From positions 6,696,001-6,760,000 of the forward strand of contig NZ_JACHMP010000001.1 of assembly GCF_014204985.1 (NCBI RefSeq): a DNA stretch of 64,000 bases, written 5' to 3'. The stretch comes from Streptosporangium becharense. Its GTDB lineage: Bacteria > Actinomycetota > Actinomycetes > Streptosporangiales > Streptosporangiaceae. Under the pieces are notes generated by a model. It worked only from the letters and a program-made list of their open reading frames with translations. It was not told the origin of the DNA and ran no database searches. Positions 8,153 through 16,053 of this stretch are shown here, one piece after another (position 1 is the stretch's first letter; every line of letters begins with the position of its first letter). A program made the translations under genes and the position numbers.

Positions 8153-9604
8153 ATGCGCTTGAGCTCGCGGCTGGGCAGGCTGGACCGGCGGCTGTTCGCC
8201 ATGGTGGCGGGCGCGAGGCTGCGCGGTCTCGAACGGGTCGTGCCCGCGCTCTCGCGTGCGGCCGACAACTCGCTCCTGTGGGCGGGGCTGGCCGGTGCGC
8301 TGGCGGTCAGCGGACGCCGGCCGCTGCGCCGCGCGGCGACCCGGAGCCTGCTCGCGGTCAGCCTGGCCAGCCCGCTGGTCAACCTGGTGGGCAAGCAGGC
8401 GTTCGGCCGGAACCGGCCGTCGGTGGACGGTCTGCCACTGCCCCGGCTGGTCAGGATGCCCACCTCGGCGTCGTTCCCCTCGGGCCACTCGGCGTCGGCC
8501 GCGGCCTTCGCCACCGCCGTGGCCCTGGAGGCGCCGCGCGCCGTCGCGACCCCGGTGGCGGTCCTCGCCGCGGCGGTCTGCTTCTCCCGGGTCTACACCG
8601 GGGTGCACTACCCGGGCGACGTGCTCGCCGGCGCCGGGATCGGCCTGGCCGCCGGGTTGCTCACCCGGCGCATCTGGCCCGACGCCTCCGAGGCCGGTCA
8701 CGCCCGGGCGGCCGTCACGGCGCCGTCCGCGCGGCTCGACCCGGAGGGCGAGGGGACGGTCGCCGTGGTCGACAGCTCGGCGGGTGACGCCGCGTCGGTC
8801 GCCGGGACGCTCGGGGCCGCGCTGCCGGACGCCGAGATCGTCGAGGTGGAGCCGGGCGCCGACCTGGCGGACGCGGTGCGCCGGGCCGCCTCACGCGCCA
8901 AGGTGCTCGCCGTCGCCGGCGGGGACGACATGGTGAACTTCGCCGCCCAGGAGACGGCGGGCGGGGTCACCCCGCTGCTGGTCGTCCCGGCGGGCACCAC
9001 CGGCCATTTCGCCCGCACGCTCGGCGTGGAGAGCGCGGAGGAGGCCGTGGCCGCCTACCGGGGCGGGGACGTCGTGGCCGTCGACGTCGCCGAGGTCGCC
9101 GGCCGGACCTTCGTCAACACTGCGAGTCTGGGCGTCTACCCGGAAGTGGTCAAGCGCCGGGAGCGCAGGCAGGGACGCATCGGCAAGTGGCCCGCGCTGT
9201 TCTGGGCCATGGCGGAGGTGCTCGGCCCGGGTGGCGCGCAGCCGGTCGCCCTCGTCGTGGACGGCGTACCCCGGCGGGTCTGGATGATCGTCGTCGGCAA
9301 CTGCCGCTACGAGGCGCGGGGTGCCGCGCCGACCCGGCGCCAGCGGCTGGAGGACGGGCTGCTGGACATCCGCGTGCTCGCCGCGGCCGACCGGCTGCCC
9401 CGGCTGCGCGTCTTCCTCAGCCTGCTCGCCGGCCGGGTGAAGCTGTCGCGCCACTACCAGCAGTGGCAGGCCGACACGCTGCGGGTGTCGTCCCCGTCGG
9501 GCCGGCTGGCCCTGGCCCGCGACGGTGAGACGTTCGAGGTGAGCGGCGAGGCCGAGTTCACCAAGCGTCCCCGTTCGCTGCTCGTGATCCGGCCGGGCGG
9601 CTGA
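8153..9604 (+). CDS. PAP2 phosphatase / diacylglycerol kinase-like fusion
   Basis: A 483-residue two-domain protein. The N-terminal membrane PAP2 lipid phosphatase carries all three motifs: K-Q-A-F-G-R-N-R-P, S-F-P-S-G-H and S-R-V-Y-T-G-V-H-Y-P-G-D. The C-terminal half resembles a DAGK/sphingosine-kinase catalytic domain. Its ATP-binding signature reads G-G-D-D-M-V-N where G-G-D-G-T-x-N is expected, and the second loop is P-A-G-T-T-G-H, so kinase activity is doubtful. AGGAGGG lies 7 nt before ATG 8153. The fusion is known in actinobacteria and probably acts on isoprenoid or lipid phosphates at the membrane. The TetR gene starts 5 bp after it. Confidence 0.88.
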   Translation: MRLSSRLGRLDRRLFAMVAGARLRGLERVVPALSRAADNSLLWAGLAGALAVSGRRPLRRAATRSLLAVSLASPLVNLVGKQAFGRNRPSVDGLPLPRLVRMPTSASFPSGHSASAAAFATAVALEAPRAVATPVAVLAAAVCFSRVYTGVHYPGDVLAGAGIGLAAGLLTRRIWPDASEAGHARAAVTAPSARLDPEGEGTVAVVDSSAGDAASVAGTLGAALPDAEIVEVEPGADLADAVRRAASRAKVLAVAGGDDMVNFAAQETAGGVTPLLVVPAGTTGHFARTLGVESAEEAVAAYRGGDVVAVDVAEVAGRTFVNTASLGVYPEVVKRRERRQGRIGKWPALFWAMAEVLGPGGAQPVALVVDGVPRRVWMIVVGNCRYEARGAAPTRRQRLEDGLLDIRVLAAADRLPRLRVFLSLLAGRVKLSRHYQQWQADTLRVSSPSGRLALARDGETFEVSGEAEFTKRPRSLLVIRPGG

Positions 9605-9608
9605 GACC

Positions 9609-10181
9609 GTGGCCAGAGGTGACACCCGGCGCGCGATCCTGACGGCGGCCCTGGCGATCGTGACCGAGTCCGGGCTGGAGGCGATGACGGTCAGCCGTCT
9701 CGCGGAGGTCTCGGGTGCCTCCAACGGGAGCATCTACCACCATTTCGGCAGCCGGGGCGGGGTCGTCGCGGCGCTCTACCGGGAGAGCTTCGCCGATCTC
9801 GTCGACGCCATGACACCCGCCCTCGACGGACGCCCGGCCGAGGTCGTCGTGCCCGAGATCGCCGCACGGTTCCTCGACTGGATCCGCGACAACCCGGCCA
9901 GGGGAGGGTTCGTCTACCTGGCCTCGGCCGGAGGGGTGGCCTGGAGCGAGGAGGTGGCAGGGTTCAAGGCCGGGATCATGGCGCCGCTGGCGGCCTGGTT
10001 CGCCGCCCGCGCCGCCTCGGGAGAGGTCCGGGCCCTCCCGGCCTGGGCGCTCGACGCGGTCGTCATGGGTCCGGCCCACGAGTGCGCCCGCCGCTATCTC
10101 GCCGCGCCCGGCTCCTTCGACCTCGATCTCGCCGGGCCCGAGGTGACCCGCGCGGTCTGGGCCATCGTTCGGCCCGGCTGA
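9609..10181 (+). CDS. TetR family transcriptional regulator
   Basis: A 190-residue TetR protein starting at GTG 9609. The helix-turn-helix lies at about residues 25-46 (V-S-R-L-A-E-V-S-G-A-S-N-G-S-I-Y-H-H-F), with the usual Y-H-H-F end. The C-terminal ligand domain is not recognisable. It lies 4 bp after the PAP2/DAGK gene, so it is probably cotranscribed with it and may regulate it. Confidence 0.9.
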   Translation: MARGDTRRAILTAALAIVTESGLEAMTVSRLAEVSGASNGSIYHHFGSRGGVVAALYRESFADLVDAMTPALDGRPAEVVVPEIAARFLDWIRDNPARGGFVYLASAGGVAWSEEVAGFKAGIMAPLAAWFAARAASGEVRALPAWALDAVVMGPAHECARRYLAAPGSFDLDLAGPEVTRAVWAIVRPG

Positions 10182-10293
10182 CCGTTCACCCGCCCCGGAC
10201 CGCCCCGGACCGCCGTGGCCCGGTGCGGTCCCCCGGACCGTCCGCGCCGGGTGCGGACCGCCCTGGTCGGCTCCGGCCCGGCGCGGTGCGAAC

Positions 10294-10324
10294 TTGACAT
10301 CGCCGCGGGCGTCCGACGTAGGAT
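10294..10324 (+). promoter_or_regulatory. Predicted promoter of ABC-F leader transcript
   Basis: TTGACA at 10294-10299 and TAGGAT at 10319-10324 match the vegetative actinomycete -35 and -10 elements. The spacer of 19 bp is slightly long. Transcription should begin near 10331, giving a leader of about 210 nt. Confidence 0.55.
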
Positions 10325-10356
10325 CTTCCCGTCACATCGCCGTCCCACAGGAGAGC

Positions 10357-10371
10357 GTGTTGGAGTTCTGA
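10357..10371 (+). CDS. Four-codon leader ORF (M-L-E-F) upstream of the ABC-F gene
   Basis: GTG-TTG-GAG-TTC-TGA begins about 26 nt after the predicted transcription start, with AGGAG ending 3 nt before the GTG. A tiny ORF near the start of a long leader ahead of an antibiotic-resistance-type ABC-F gene is the arrangement seen in ribosome-mediated attenuation, where antibiotic-stalled ribosomes change leader folding. That this peptide is translated is inference. Confidence 0.4.
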   Translation: MLEF

Positions 10372-10540
10372 GGTCCCGACACCGCGCCACACGAGCCGCC
10401 CTCGCGGCCAGGCGCGCATCCGACCTCGGCTGACTCCGCTCTCATACCGGCGACGGTTCCCGGTGGAATCCCCAGTGCACGCGTGCGCGCCCGCGGTGTC
10501 TCTCGTGTCCGATCACCACGACACTCACGGGAGCCGCTTC

Positions 10541-12187
10541 ATGCCTTCTACCGCCGCACCCTTCTCCGTCGTCGTCGACGGGCTGTCGTTCGCCTGGCCG
10601 GACGGGACCCCCGTCCTCGACGACGTCGACGCCGCCTTCCCCGCCGGACGCATCGGCCTGATCGGGGTCAACGGCTCGGGCAAGTCCACCCTGATCAAGC
10701 TGATCGCCGGTGAGCTCACCCCCCTGTCCGGCACGGTCAGCGTCGCGGGCCGGGTGGGCTACCTCCCCCAGGACCTGCCGCTCGACACCGGCCGCACCGT
10801 CGCGGAGCTGCTGGGCATCGCCGGGCGCCGGGCCGCCCTGCTCGCCATCGAGCGCGGGGAGGTCGCCGAGGAGAACTTCGCCGTCCTCGGCGACGACTGG
10901 GACATCGAGGAACGCGCCCGTGCCCAGCTCGACCGGCTCGGCCTGGACCACGTGGGCCTCGACCGCACGGTGGCCACCCTCTCCGGAGGGGAGACCGTCA
11001 TGGTCGGGCTGGCCGCGCTGTTCCTGGACGCCCCCGAGGTCCTGCTGCTGGACGAGCCGACCAACAACCTCGACCTCGACGCGCGACGCAGGCTCTACGC
11101 CGCGGTGGAGTCGTGGCCCGGGGTGCTGGTGGTGGTCAGCCACGACCGGGCCCTGCTGGAGCTGATGGACGGCATCGCCGACCTGAACGACGGCGTCGTA
11201 CGCATGTACGGCGGCAACCTCTCCGCCTACGAGGAGATGCTCGCCGCCGAGCAGGAGGCCGCCGAGCGGATGGTCCGGGTCGCGGAGTCGGACGTACGGC
11301 GCCAGAAACGCGAGTGGGAGGAGGCCCAGGTCAAGCTCGCGCGGCGGGCCCGTTACGCCGACACGATGTACGAGCGGAAGAGCCGGCCGAAGATCGTCAT
11401 GCAGACGCGCAAGCGGGAGGCCCAGGAGTCGGCGGGCAAGCACCGCAACCTGCACGCCGGCAAGCTCGCGGAGGCACGCGAGCGGCTCACCGAGGCGGAG
11501 CGGGCCGTCCGCGACGAGTCCGGGATCCGGATCGAGCTGCCGGAGACCGAGGTTCCCGCCGGGCGGGTCGTGCTGACCGCGACCGGGCTGCGGACGGCGG
11601 GCGGAAAGGCGCCCGGGGACCTGGTGGTCCGCGGGCCCGAGCGGATCGCGCTGCTCGGGCCCAACGGGGCGGGCAAGACCACGTTTTTGCGCACCGTCGC
11701 GGGGGAACTGGAGCCGGCCGGGGGCTCGGTCGCGGTGACCGTGCCCGGCGTGCGGTATCTGCCGCAGCGGCTGGACCTGCTGGACGACGCGCTCAGCGTG
11801 GTCGACAACGTCCGCCGTTTCGCCCCCTCCGCCTCGGTCAACGCCGTCAGGGCCCGCCTGGCCAGGTTCCTGTTCCGGGGGGACCGCGCCGAGCGGCCGG
11901 CGGGCACCCTGTCGGGCGGTGAGCGGTTCCGCGCGGTGCTCGCGGCACTGCTGTCCGCCGAGCCGCCGCCCCAACTGCTGCTGCTGGACGAACCGACCAA
12001 CAACCTGGACATGGCCAGCGTCCGGCAGCTCGCGCAGGCGCTGGCGGCCTACCGGGGCGCGCTGATCGTGGCAGGTCACGATCTGCCGTTCCTGCGGTCG
12101 ATCGGGATAACCAGGTGGCTCTTCATCGACAATCAGGGCATGCTGGTCGATGGCTTGGATTCCCCGCCTTTGTTTGACGGACAATGA
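10541..12187 (+). CDS. ABC-F family ATPase (ribosome protection type)
   Basis: A 548-residue soluble protein with two ABC domains and no membrane segments, which defines ABC-F. Walker A motifs are G-V-N-G-S-G-K-S-T (near residue 43) and G-P-N-G-A-G-K-T-T in the second half. Both halves show L-S-G-G-E signatures and L-L-L-D-E-P-T-N-N-L-D Walker B motifs. The charged interdomain linker (rich in K-R and E, around residues 245-335) corresponds to the P-site tRNA interaction arm. Family members displace ribosome-bound antibiotics or tune translation. ATG 10541 follows GGGAG by about 7 nt. The stop overlaps the following lipoprotein gene by 4 bp. Which drug, if any, is unknown. Confidence 0.9.
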   Translation: MPSTAAPFSVVVDGLSFAWPDGTPVLDDVDAAFPAGRIGLIGVNGSGKSTLIKLIAGELTPLSGTVSVAGRVGYLPQDLPLDTGRTVAELLGIAGRRAALLAIERGEVAEENFAVLGDDWDIEERARAQLDRLGLDHVGLDRTVATLSGGETVMVGLAALFLDAPEVLLLDEPTNNLDLDARRRLYAAVESWPGVLVVVSHDRALLELMDGIADLNDGVVRMYGGNLSAYEEMLAAEQEAAERMVRVAESDVRRQKREWEEAQVKLARRARYADTMYERKSRPKIVMQTRKREAQESAGKHRNLHAGKLAEARERLTEAERAVRDESGIRIELPETEVPAGRVVLTATGLRTAGGKAPGDLVVRGPERIALLGPNGAGKTTFLRTVAGELEPAGGSVAVTVPGVRYLPQRLDLLDDALSVVDNVRRFAPSASVNAVRARLARFLFRGDRAERPAGTLSGGERFRAVLAALLSAEPPPQLLLLDEPTNNLDMASVRQLAQALAAYRGALIVAGHDLPFLRSIGITRWLFIDNQGMLVDGLDSPPLFDGQ

Positions 12188-13170
12188 TCGATAGCGAAAT
12201 AGTTGGGCAAGTGACTACACCCCGTATCCTCACCTGTGCCGTGGTCACCCTGTTGACCCTCACCGCCTGCACCGCCACGGATCCCGTGGAGGGGCCGTCC
12301 ACCGCGGGAGGCGTAGCCGGGTTGGGCGGCTCCTCCGGCGGGCAGAACTCGGCACCCCCCAGCGCCGTGGCGCTCACCGCCGAGCAGTACCGGGCCGAGC
12401 TGGAGGAGGCGCGCGGGCCGGTGCGGAGCGCGGTGAAGAAGGTGGCCGCCACCACCAAGCTGACGAATCTCGGCAAGCGGCTGGACGAGACCGCCGCCGC
12501 GATCGACGGCGCCGTCACCCGGCTGGCCGCTCTGGCCCCGCCGCCCGAGGCCAAGGCGGGGCACGACGCCTACGTGCAGGCCCTGCGCGACCTTTCGGTG
12601 GCCTTCGGCCACGCCCGTCAGGACGCCGACGCCCAGAAGGTGTGCACCGGCCCGGCCGCGCTGAGCCGGATGGGCAAGGCGGGCGAGCTGGCCGACGTGG
12701 CGAAGGCGGCCGAGGCGCTGACCGGTTATCCGGCGGACGTCATCCCGGTCAAGGTGGCCGAGGAGCGCAAGCGCCGCCTGCCCAACGGCAGGTTCATCGT
12801 CTCCGAGAGCCTGCCCGCGGACGCGTACCTGGAGGTGAAGAACGGCTACGGGCTGGACTCCGTGGTCGTTCTGGTCCGCGGCGGCAAGAAGGCCATGAGC
12901 CTGTACGTCCGCGGCAAGTCGAAGTACCGGATCCAGGGGGTCCGCGACGGGAACTACAAGATCTACTACTCCCTCGGCGAGGACTGGGACGCAAGGAACC
13001 GCGTGTTCACCCGGTCGTGCACCTTCGAGCAGTTCGGCGAGCCCATCCGCTTCAAGACCACGACCTCCGGCGGGCAGATCCGCTGGAACAACTGGACGAT
13101 CACCATGAACGCCGGCAGAGGCGGCAACGTGCCGCCCAAGAAGGTCAAGCCCGGAGACTTCCCCGCCTGA
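12184..13170 (+). CDS. Hypothetical lipoprotein coupled to ABC-F gene
   Basis: A 328-residue protein with a lipoprotein signal: a hydrophobic stretch followed by the lipobox L-L-T-L-T-A-C (Cys about residue 29 from ATG 12184). ATG 12184 overlaps the ABC-F stop (ATGA); GTG 12211 would give a more conventional short, basic signal peptide. After a Gly/Ser-rich segment comes a helical region (about residues 65-190), then a beta-rich C-terminal half with V-V-L-V-R-G-G-K-K and repeated aromatic residues. I do not recognise a family. The coupling to an ABC-F ATPase is odd for an exported protein. Confidence 0.75.
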   Translation: MIDSEIVGQVTTPRILTCAVVTLLTLTACTATDPVEGPSTAGGVAGLGGSSGGQNSAPPSAVALTAEQYRAELEEARGPVRSAVKKVAATTKLTNLGKRLDETAAAIDGAVTRLAALAPPPEAKAGHDAYVQALRDLSVAFGHARQDADAQKVCTGPAALSRMGKAGELADVAKAAEALTGYPADVIPVKVAEERKRRLPNGRFIVSESLPADAYLEVKNGYGLDSVVVLVRGGKKAMSLYVRGKSKYRIQGVRDGNYKIYYSLGEDWDARNRVFTRSCTFEQFGEPIRFKTTTSGGQIRWNNWTITMNAGRGGNVPPKKVKPGDFPA

Positions 13171-13212
13171 CCGTGTCCGCCCCGGCGGGCACACGCCCGC
13201 CGGGAACGTGAA

Positions 13213-13241
13213 GGCCGCGACCCCCTCGGGGGATCGCGGTC
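13213..13241. terminator. Strong hairpin between convergent genes
   Basis: Arms GGCCGCGA-CCCCC and GGGGG-A-TCGCGGTC pair almost perfectly around a tight CTCG loop between the lipoprotein gene and the convergent zinc-finger gene. It can serve both strands. No U-run follows, as is common in high-GC actinomycetes. Confidence 0.65.
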
Positions 13242-13263
13242 TCGGCGTCGTCCCTGACCCGGA

Positions 13264-13536
13264 TCAGGTCGAGAAGAGCATTCCCACCCAGCTGCGCTGG
13301 CGGTGGTGGCCGTAGTGGCCGTGATGCGGAGCACCCCAGGCGGGAGCGCCGTGCACCGGCGGCGGAGGCGGGGGCGGGGGAGCGGCGTGCTGCTGAGACC
13401 ACTGGCTCTCGATGCGGGTCAGCGTCTCAAGCTCGCCGTAGTCGAGGAAGATTCCGCGACAGCTCTCGCACTGGTCGATGTGGACGCCGTTGCGCTCGTA
13501 CGTGCGCATCGGGCCCCGGCACTTCGGGCACTGCAT
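13264..13536 (-). CDS. TFIIB-type zinc-ribbon protein
   Basis: A 90-residue protein with a zf-TFIIB ribbon: C-P-K-C near residue 3 and C-E-S-C near residue 23 (C-x2-C...C-x2-C), followed by R-G-I-F-L-D-Y-G-E-L, the conserved family ending. A poly-proline run and a His/Gly-rich tail (H-H-G-H-Y-G-H-H) make up the rest. The proline/histidine tail may bind metal or mediate contacts; function unknown. It converges on the lipoprotein gene. Confidence 0.85.
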   Translation of the reverse strand: MQCPKCRGPMRTYERNGVHIDQCESCRGIFLDYGELETLTRIESQWSQQHAAPPPPPPPPVHGAPAWGAPHHGHYGHHRQRSWVGMLFST

Positions 13537-13579
13537 CTGGTTGGTCTCCTTGCTCGGTGGTTACCGACGTAACCACAAC

Positions 13580-14542
13580 TTACTGCGTGGGCACCCTATG
13601 ACGGGCGTCCCGGAACTGAACAATCCTCAGGCAGGCGTCCACCAGGATCTGCTCGACCTCGTCCAGCGGGCGTCCCTCCCGCTCCGCCGTGGCGACCGCC
13701 GCCGCGGTGAGCTGCACGGTCATCGCCTGCGCCGGGATCTCGAGCCGCTCCCACGGGTCGCCGGCCGGCGGGACGGCGGTCCCGCCGGCGGAGCGGTAGG
13801 CGTCCAGGAAACGGTGCCAGACCGCCGGGTCGAGCAGGCCGGCCGCGAACCAGGCCGCCGGCCTGGCCAGGTCCCACGCCGGATCGCCGAGACCCAGGTC
13901 GTCGATGTCGATGAGGATCCACTCCCCGGGTGCGCGGACCAGCTGGCCCATGTGCCAGTCGCCGTGGGTGAGGGTGCCGGGCCCGTCGCCGGCAACGGTT
14001 CCCGGTTCGGGCAGGGTGGTGAAGGCCCTGCGCACGACCAGCTCGGCGGCGGAGCCGCCGTCCAGCCGGGCGACGGTCGAGGCCACCCGCGCCGGGCCGC
14101 CCGCCGCCCGCAGCGGGGGGAGGTCGCCGGCCGGTACGGCGTGCAACCGGGCCAGCAGCCGGGCGGCGTCCTCCCAGGGGGCCGCGTCCGGGTCGCCGTG
14201 GTCGACCGGGGTCCCGGCCGGCCAGACGGTGACCAGCCGGTCTCCGACAGGGAAGACCTCCTCGGTCACCGGACGCAGCAGGATCCCGCGCAGCGCCGGG
14301 TGGGCGGCGGCCCGCATCCGCTCGGCCAGTGCCTCCGGCTCGGCTCCGGGGTTGTGCGCCTTGACCACCACAGGGCCGGCCCGCAGGATGATCACGTCTG
14401 GTCTGGTCGGCAGTACGGTGCCGGGGGCGCCGCCGTACCGGAGTCCGATCCGGTGCAGCTCGTCGATCAGGTCGTCGCTGTCCACCGGGTAAGTGAACCA
14501 CTGATCCACGGCGCGCCGGCGGGCCGCGTAGGGTGCGGGCAT
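13580..14542 (-). CDS. Aminoglycoside phosphotransferase-family (APH) protein
   Basis: About 320 residues with the APH/choline kinase-like fold. The catalytic loop is T-H-G-D-W-H-M-G-Q, with the metal-binding D in I-L-I-D-I-D-D-L-G-L-G-D-P-A-W-D-L, a recognisable Brenner-type loop. The usual N four residues after H-G-D is Q here. The N-terminal lobe has V-V-V-K-A (ATP lysine). Start is uncertain: ATG 14542 collides with the divergent start at 14541, ATG 14596 is longer, and GTG 14509 would leave room for a promoter. The substrate is unknown; genuine aminoglycoside resistance should not be assumed. Confidence 0.8.
   Translation of the reverse strand: MPAPYAARRRAVDQWFTYPVDSDDLIDELHRIGLRYGGAPGTVLPTRPDVIILRAGPVVVKAHNPGAEPEALAERMRAAAHPALRGILLRPVTEEVFPVGDRLVTVWPAGTPVDHGDPDAAPWEDAARLLARLHAVPAGDLPPLRAAGGPARVASTVARLDGGSAAELVVRRAFTTLPEPGTVAGDGPGTLTHGDWHMGQLVRAPGEWILIDIDDLGLGDPAWDLARPAAWFAAGLLDPAVWHRFLDAYRSAGGTAVPPAGDPWERLEIPAQAMTVQLTAAAVATAEREGRPLDEVEQILVDACLRIVQFRDARHRVPTQ
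14528..14533 (+). promoter_or_regulatory. Predicted -10 element of leaderless LLM oxidoreductase mRNA
   Basis: TAGGGT (TANNNT form) ends 7 nt before the ATG at 14541, the spacing expected when transcription starts on the start codon. No Shine-Dalgarno sequence is visible, which supports a leaderless mRNA. Confidence 0.45.
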
Positions 14543-15440
14543 GAGGATCGGATTCGCGGTTCCGGTGTCGGGGTCGTGGGCGACGCCGGCCAACATGGTG
14601 CGGGTCGCCCGCCGGGCCGAGGAGCTCGGGTACCACGAGCTGTGGACCTTCCAGCGCCTGCTCTATCCCCGCGGGCACGAGATGGGCCCGGTCTACCGCA
14701 GCGTGCACGATCCGGTGGTCACGCTGTCCTACCTGGCGGGGGTGACCGGCCGGATCCGGCTGGGGGTGGCGGTGCTCAACATGCCGTTCGTCTCGCCGGC
14801 GCTGCTGGCCAAGCAGCTGGCGAGCCTGCAGGCGGTCTCCGGCGGGCGGTTGGACGCCGGCCTCGGGCTCGGCTGGCTGCCGGAGGAGTTCGCCGCCTCG
14901 GGGGTGTCGCAGGAACGGCGCGGGCGGCGGGCGGAGGAGTTCATCCACCTGCTGCGGCGCCTGTGGTCGGAGGAGACCGTGGAGCACCGGGGCGAGTTCT
15001 ACCAGTTGCCGCCGGTGCACCAGGATCCCAAACCGGCCTCCCCGCCGCCGGTCCTGCTGGGCGGGTCGGCGGCGGTCGCGTTGCGGCGGGCGGGCCGGCT
15101 CGCGGACGGCTGGATCAGCTCCAGTCGTGAGGACCTCGACCGCATCGATGAAAAAATCTACATCGTAAAGGAAGCGGCCCGGGAAGCGGGCCGTGACCCG
15201 GAGGCCCTGCGCTTCGTCACCCGGGGGGTGACCCGGATCCGCCCCTCGGGAGCGGCCGACCGGTCCCCGCTGACCGGCTCGTTCGAGGAGATCCGGCGGG
15301 ACGTGGACGCGCTCGCGGCCAGGGGCGTCACCGACGTCTTCCACGACCTCAACTTCGATCCGGAGATCGGCTCGCCCGACGCCGATCCCGGGGAGTCGAT
15401 GCGCCGGGCGGAGGCGGCCCTGGAGGCCCTCGCGCCATGA
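14541..15440 (+). CDS. LLM class F420-dependent oxidoreductase
   Basis: A 299-residue luciferase-like (TIM-barrel) protein of the actinobacterial F420-dependent type. Typical features are the start M-R-I-G-F-A-V-P, the A-R-R-A-E-E-L-G-Y segment, R-I-R-L-G-V-A-V-L after the second strand, G-R-L-D-A-G-L-G-L-G-W and the later G-R-L-A-D-G-W-I. The cofactor could be F420 or FMN; the form fits F420. The substrate is unknown. Its start overlaps the presumed start of the divergent APH gene, and the mRNA is probably leaderless. Confidence 0.88.
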   Translation: MRIGFAVPVSGSWATPANMVRVARRAEELGYHELWTFQRLLYPRGHEMGPVYRSVHDPVVTLSYLAGVTGRIRLGVAVLNMPFVSPALLAKQLASLQAVSGGRLDAGLGLGWLPEEFAASGVSQERRGRRAEEFIHLLRRLWSEETVEHRGEFYQLPPVHQDPKPASPPPVLLGGSAAVALRRAGRLADGWISSSREDLDRIDEKIYIVKEAAREAGRDPEALRFVTRGVTRIRPSGAADRSPLTGSFEEIRRDVDALAARGVTDVFHDLNFDPEIGSPDADPGESMRRAEAALEALAP

Positions 15441-15464
15441 CCAAGCGTTTGGTTCGATAGGTGC

Positions 15465-15896
15465 ATGAGAGAACGGGAGATGGCGGACCGCCTGGAGATC
15501 GGCGAGTTACTCGCCCGGTACGCCTACGCGGTGGACACCGGAGACTGGGAGCGGCTCGACCTCGTCTTCACCCCCGACGCGGTGATCGACTACACCTCGG
15601 CCGGCGGCATCCGGGGCGGCCGGGACGAGGCCCGGCGATGGCTGGCCGAGACGCTGTCGGCCTGGCCGGGACGCCAGCACCTGATCGGGGCGGTGAGCGT
15701 CAGGTTCGACGGGGACGAGGCGGCGGTCACGGCCCCGTTCGCCGACACGCTCTCGCCGTCGAGGGACATGGTCGCCGCCGACGTCGCCGGGCTCGTCCGG
15801 GGCGGCGGGTGGTACCACCACCGGCTGGTCCGCACCATGTACGGCTGGCGAAGCAGGGGGATGGTCGCGGAGCAGGCTTGGCGGACCGTGCAGTGA
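15465..15896 (+). CDS. SnoaL-like / NTF2-fold protein
   Basis: A 143-residue protein of the SnoaL-like family. The pattern L-L-A-R-Y-A-Y-A-V-D-T-G-D-W-E-R-L-D-L-V-F-T-P-D near the N-terminus is characteristic; W-Y-H-H-R-L-V-R-T lies in the last strand. Members are small cone-shaped barrels used as isomerases, dehydratases or hydrolases. It follows the LLM oxidoreductase by 24 bp on the same strand and may act in the same pathway. ATG 15480 is an alternative start. Confidence 0.82.
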   Translation: MREREMADRLEIGELLARYAYAVDTGDWERLDLVFTPDAVIDYTSAGGIRGGRDEARRWLAETLSAWPGRQHLIGAVSVRFDGDEAAVTAPFADTLSPSRDMVAADVAGLVRGGGWYHHRLVRTMYGWRSRGMVAEQAWRTVQ

Positions 15897-16053
15897 CCGA
15901 GTGGTGTCGGGCGTCCTGTTGCCGATTAATGCGACTTGGGGCCTATGGGGCTTTCGGTCGATAATCCGGTAAGGTGCGGGGCTGGTGACGCAGTGTACGA
16001 CTGGTACCTGCCATCCTTGTCCCGTACCTAGTGGGCTCCGTGACGGGGGAACG

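Larger units (their letters stand above)
10182..10540 (+). other. 359-bp non-coding stretch: repeats, promoter and leader of the ABC-F gene
   Basis: The first 110 bp are short C-C-G-G-A-C-C-G type repeats without a gene. From 10294 on the stretch contains a promoter, then a leader of about 210 nt before the ABC-F start at 10541. The leader includes a four-codon ORF (10357-10371). A possible stem GTGTC (10505-10509) / GACAC (10520-10524) lies just before the GGGAG ribosome-binding site. Confidence 0.6.

Noticed and set aside
10182-10293. GC-rich CCGGACCG repeats as an origin or attachment site
   Set aside because: Short, irregular and without flanking integrase, tRNA or DnaA boxes; ordinary low-complexity intergenic sequence.
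13580-14542. Aminoglycoside resistance determinant
   Set aside because: The APH fold is shared by many small-molecule kinases; the catalytic loop variant H-G-D-W-H-M-G-Q and the context give no support for antibiotic resistance.
13478-15130. 550-codon plus-strand frame antisense to the APH-like gene
   Set aside because: Low-complexity Gly/Arg translation without domains; the minus strand there encodes a recognisable APH fold and the plus strand an LLM oxidoreductase in another frame.
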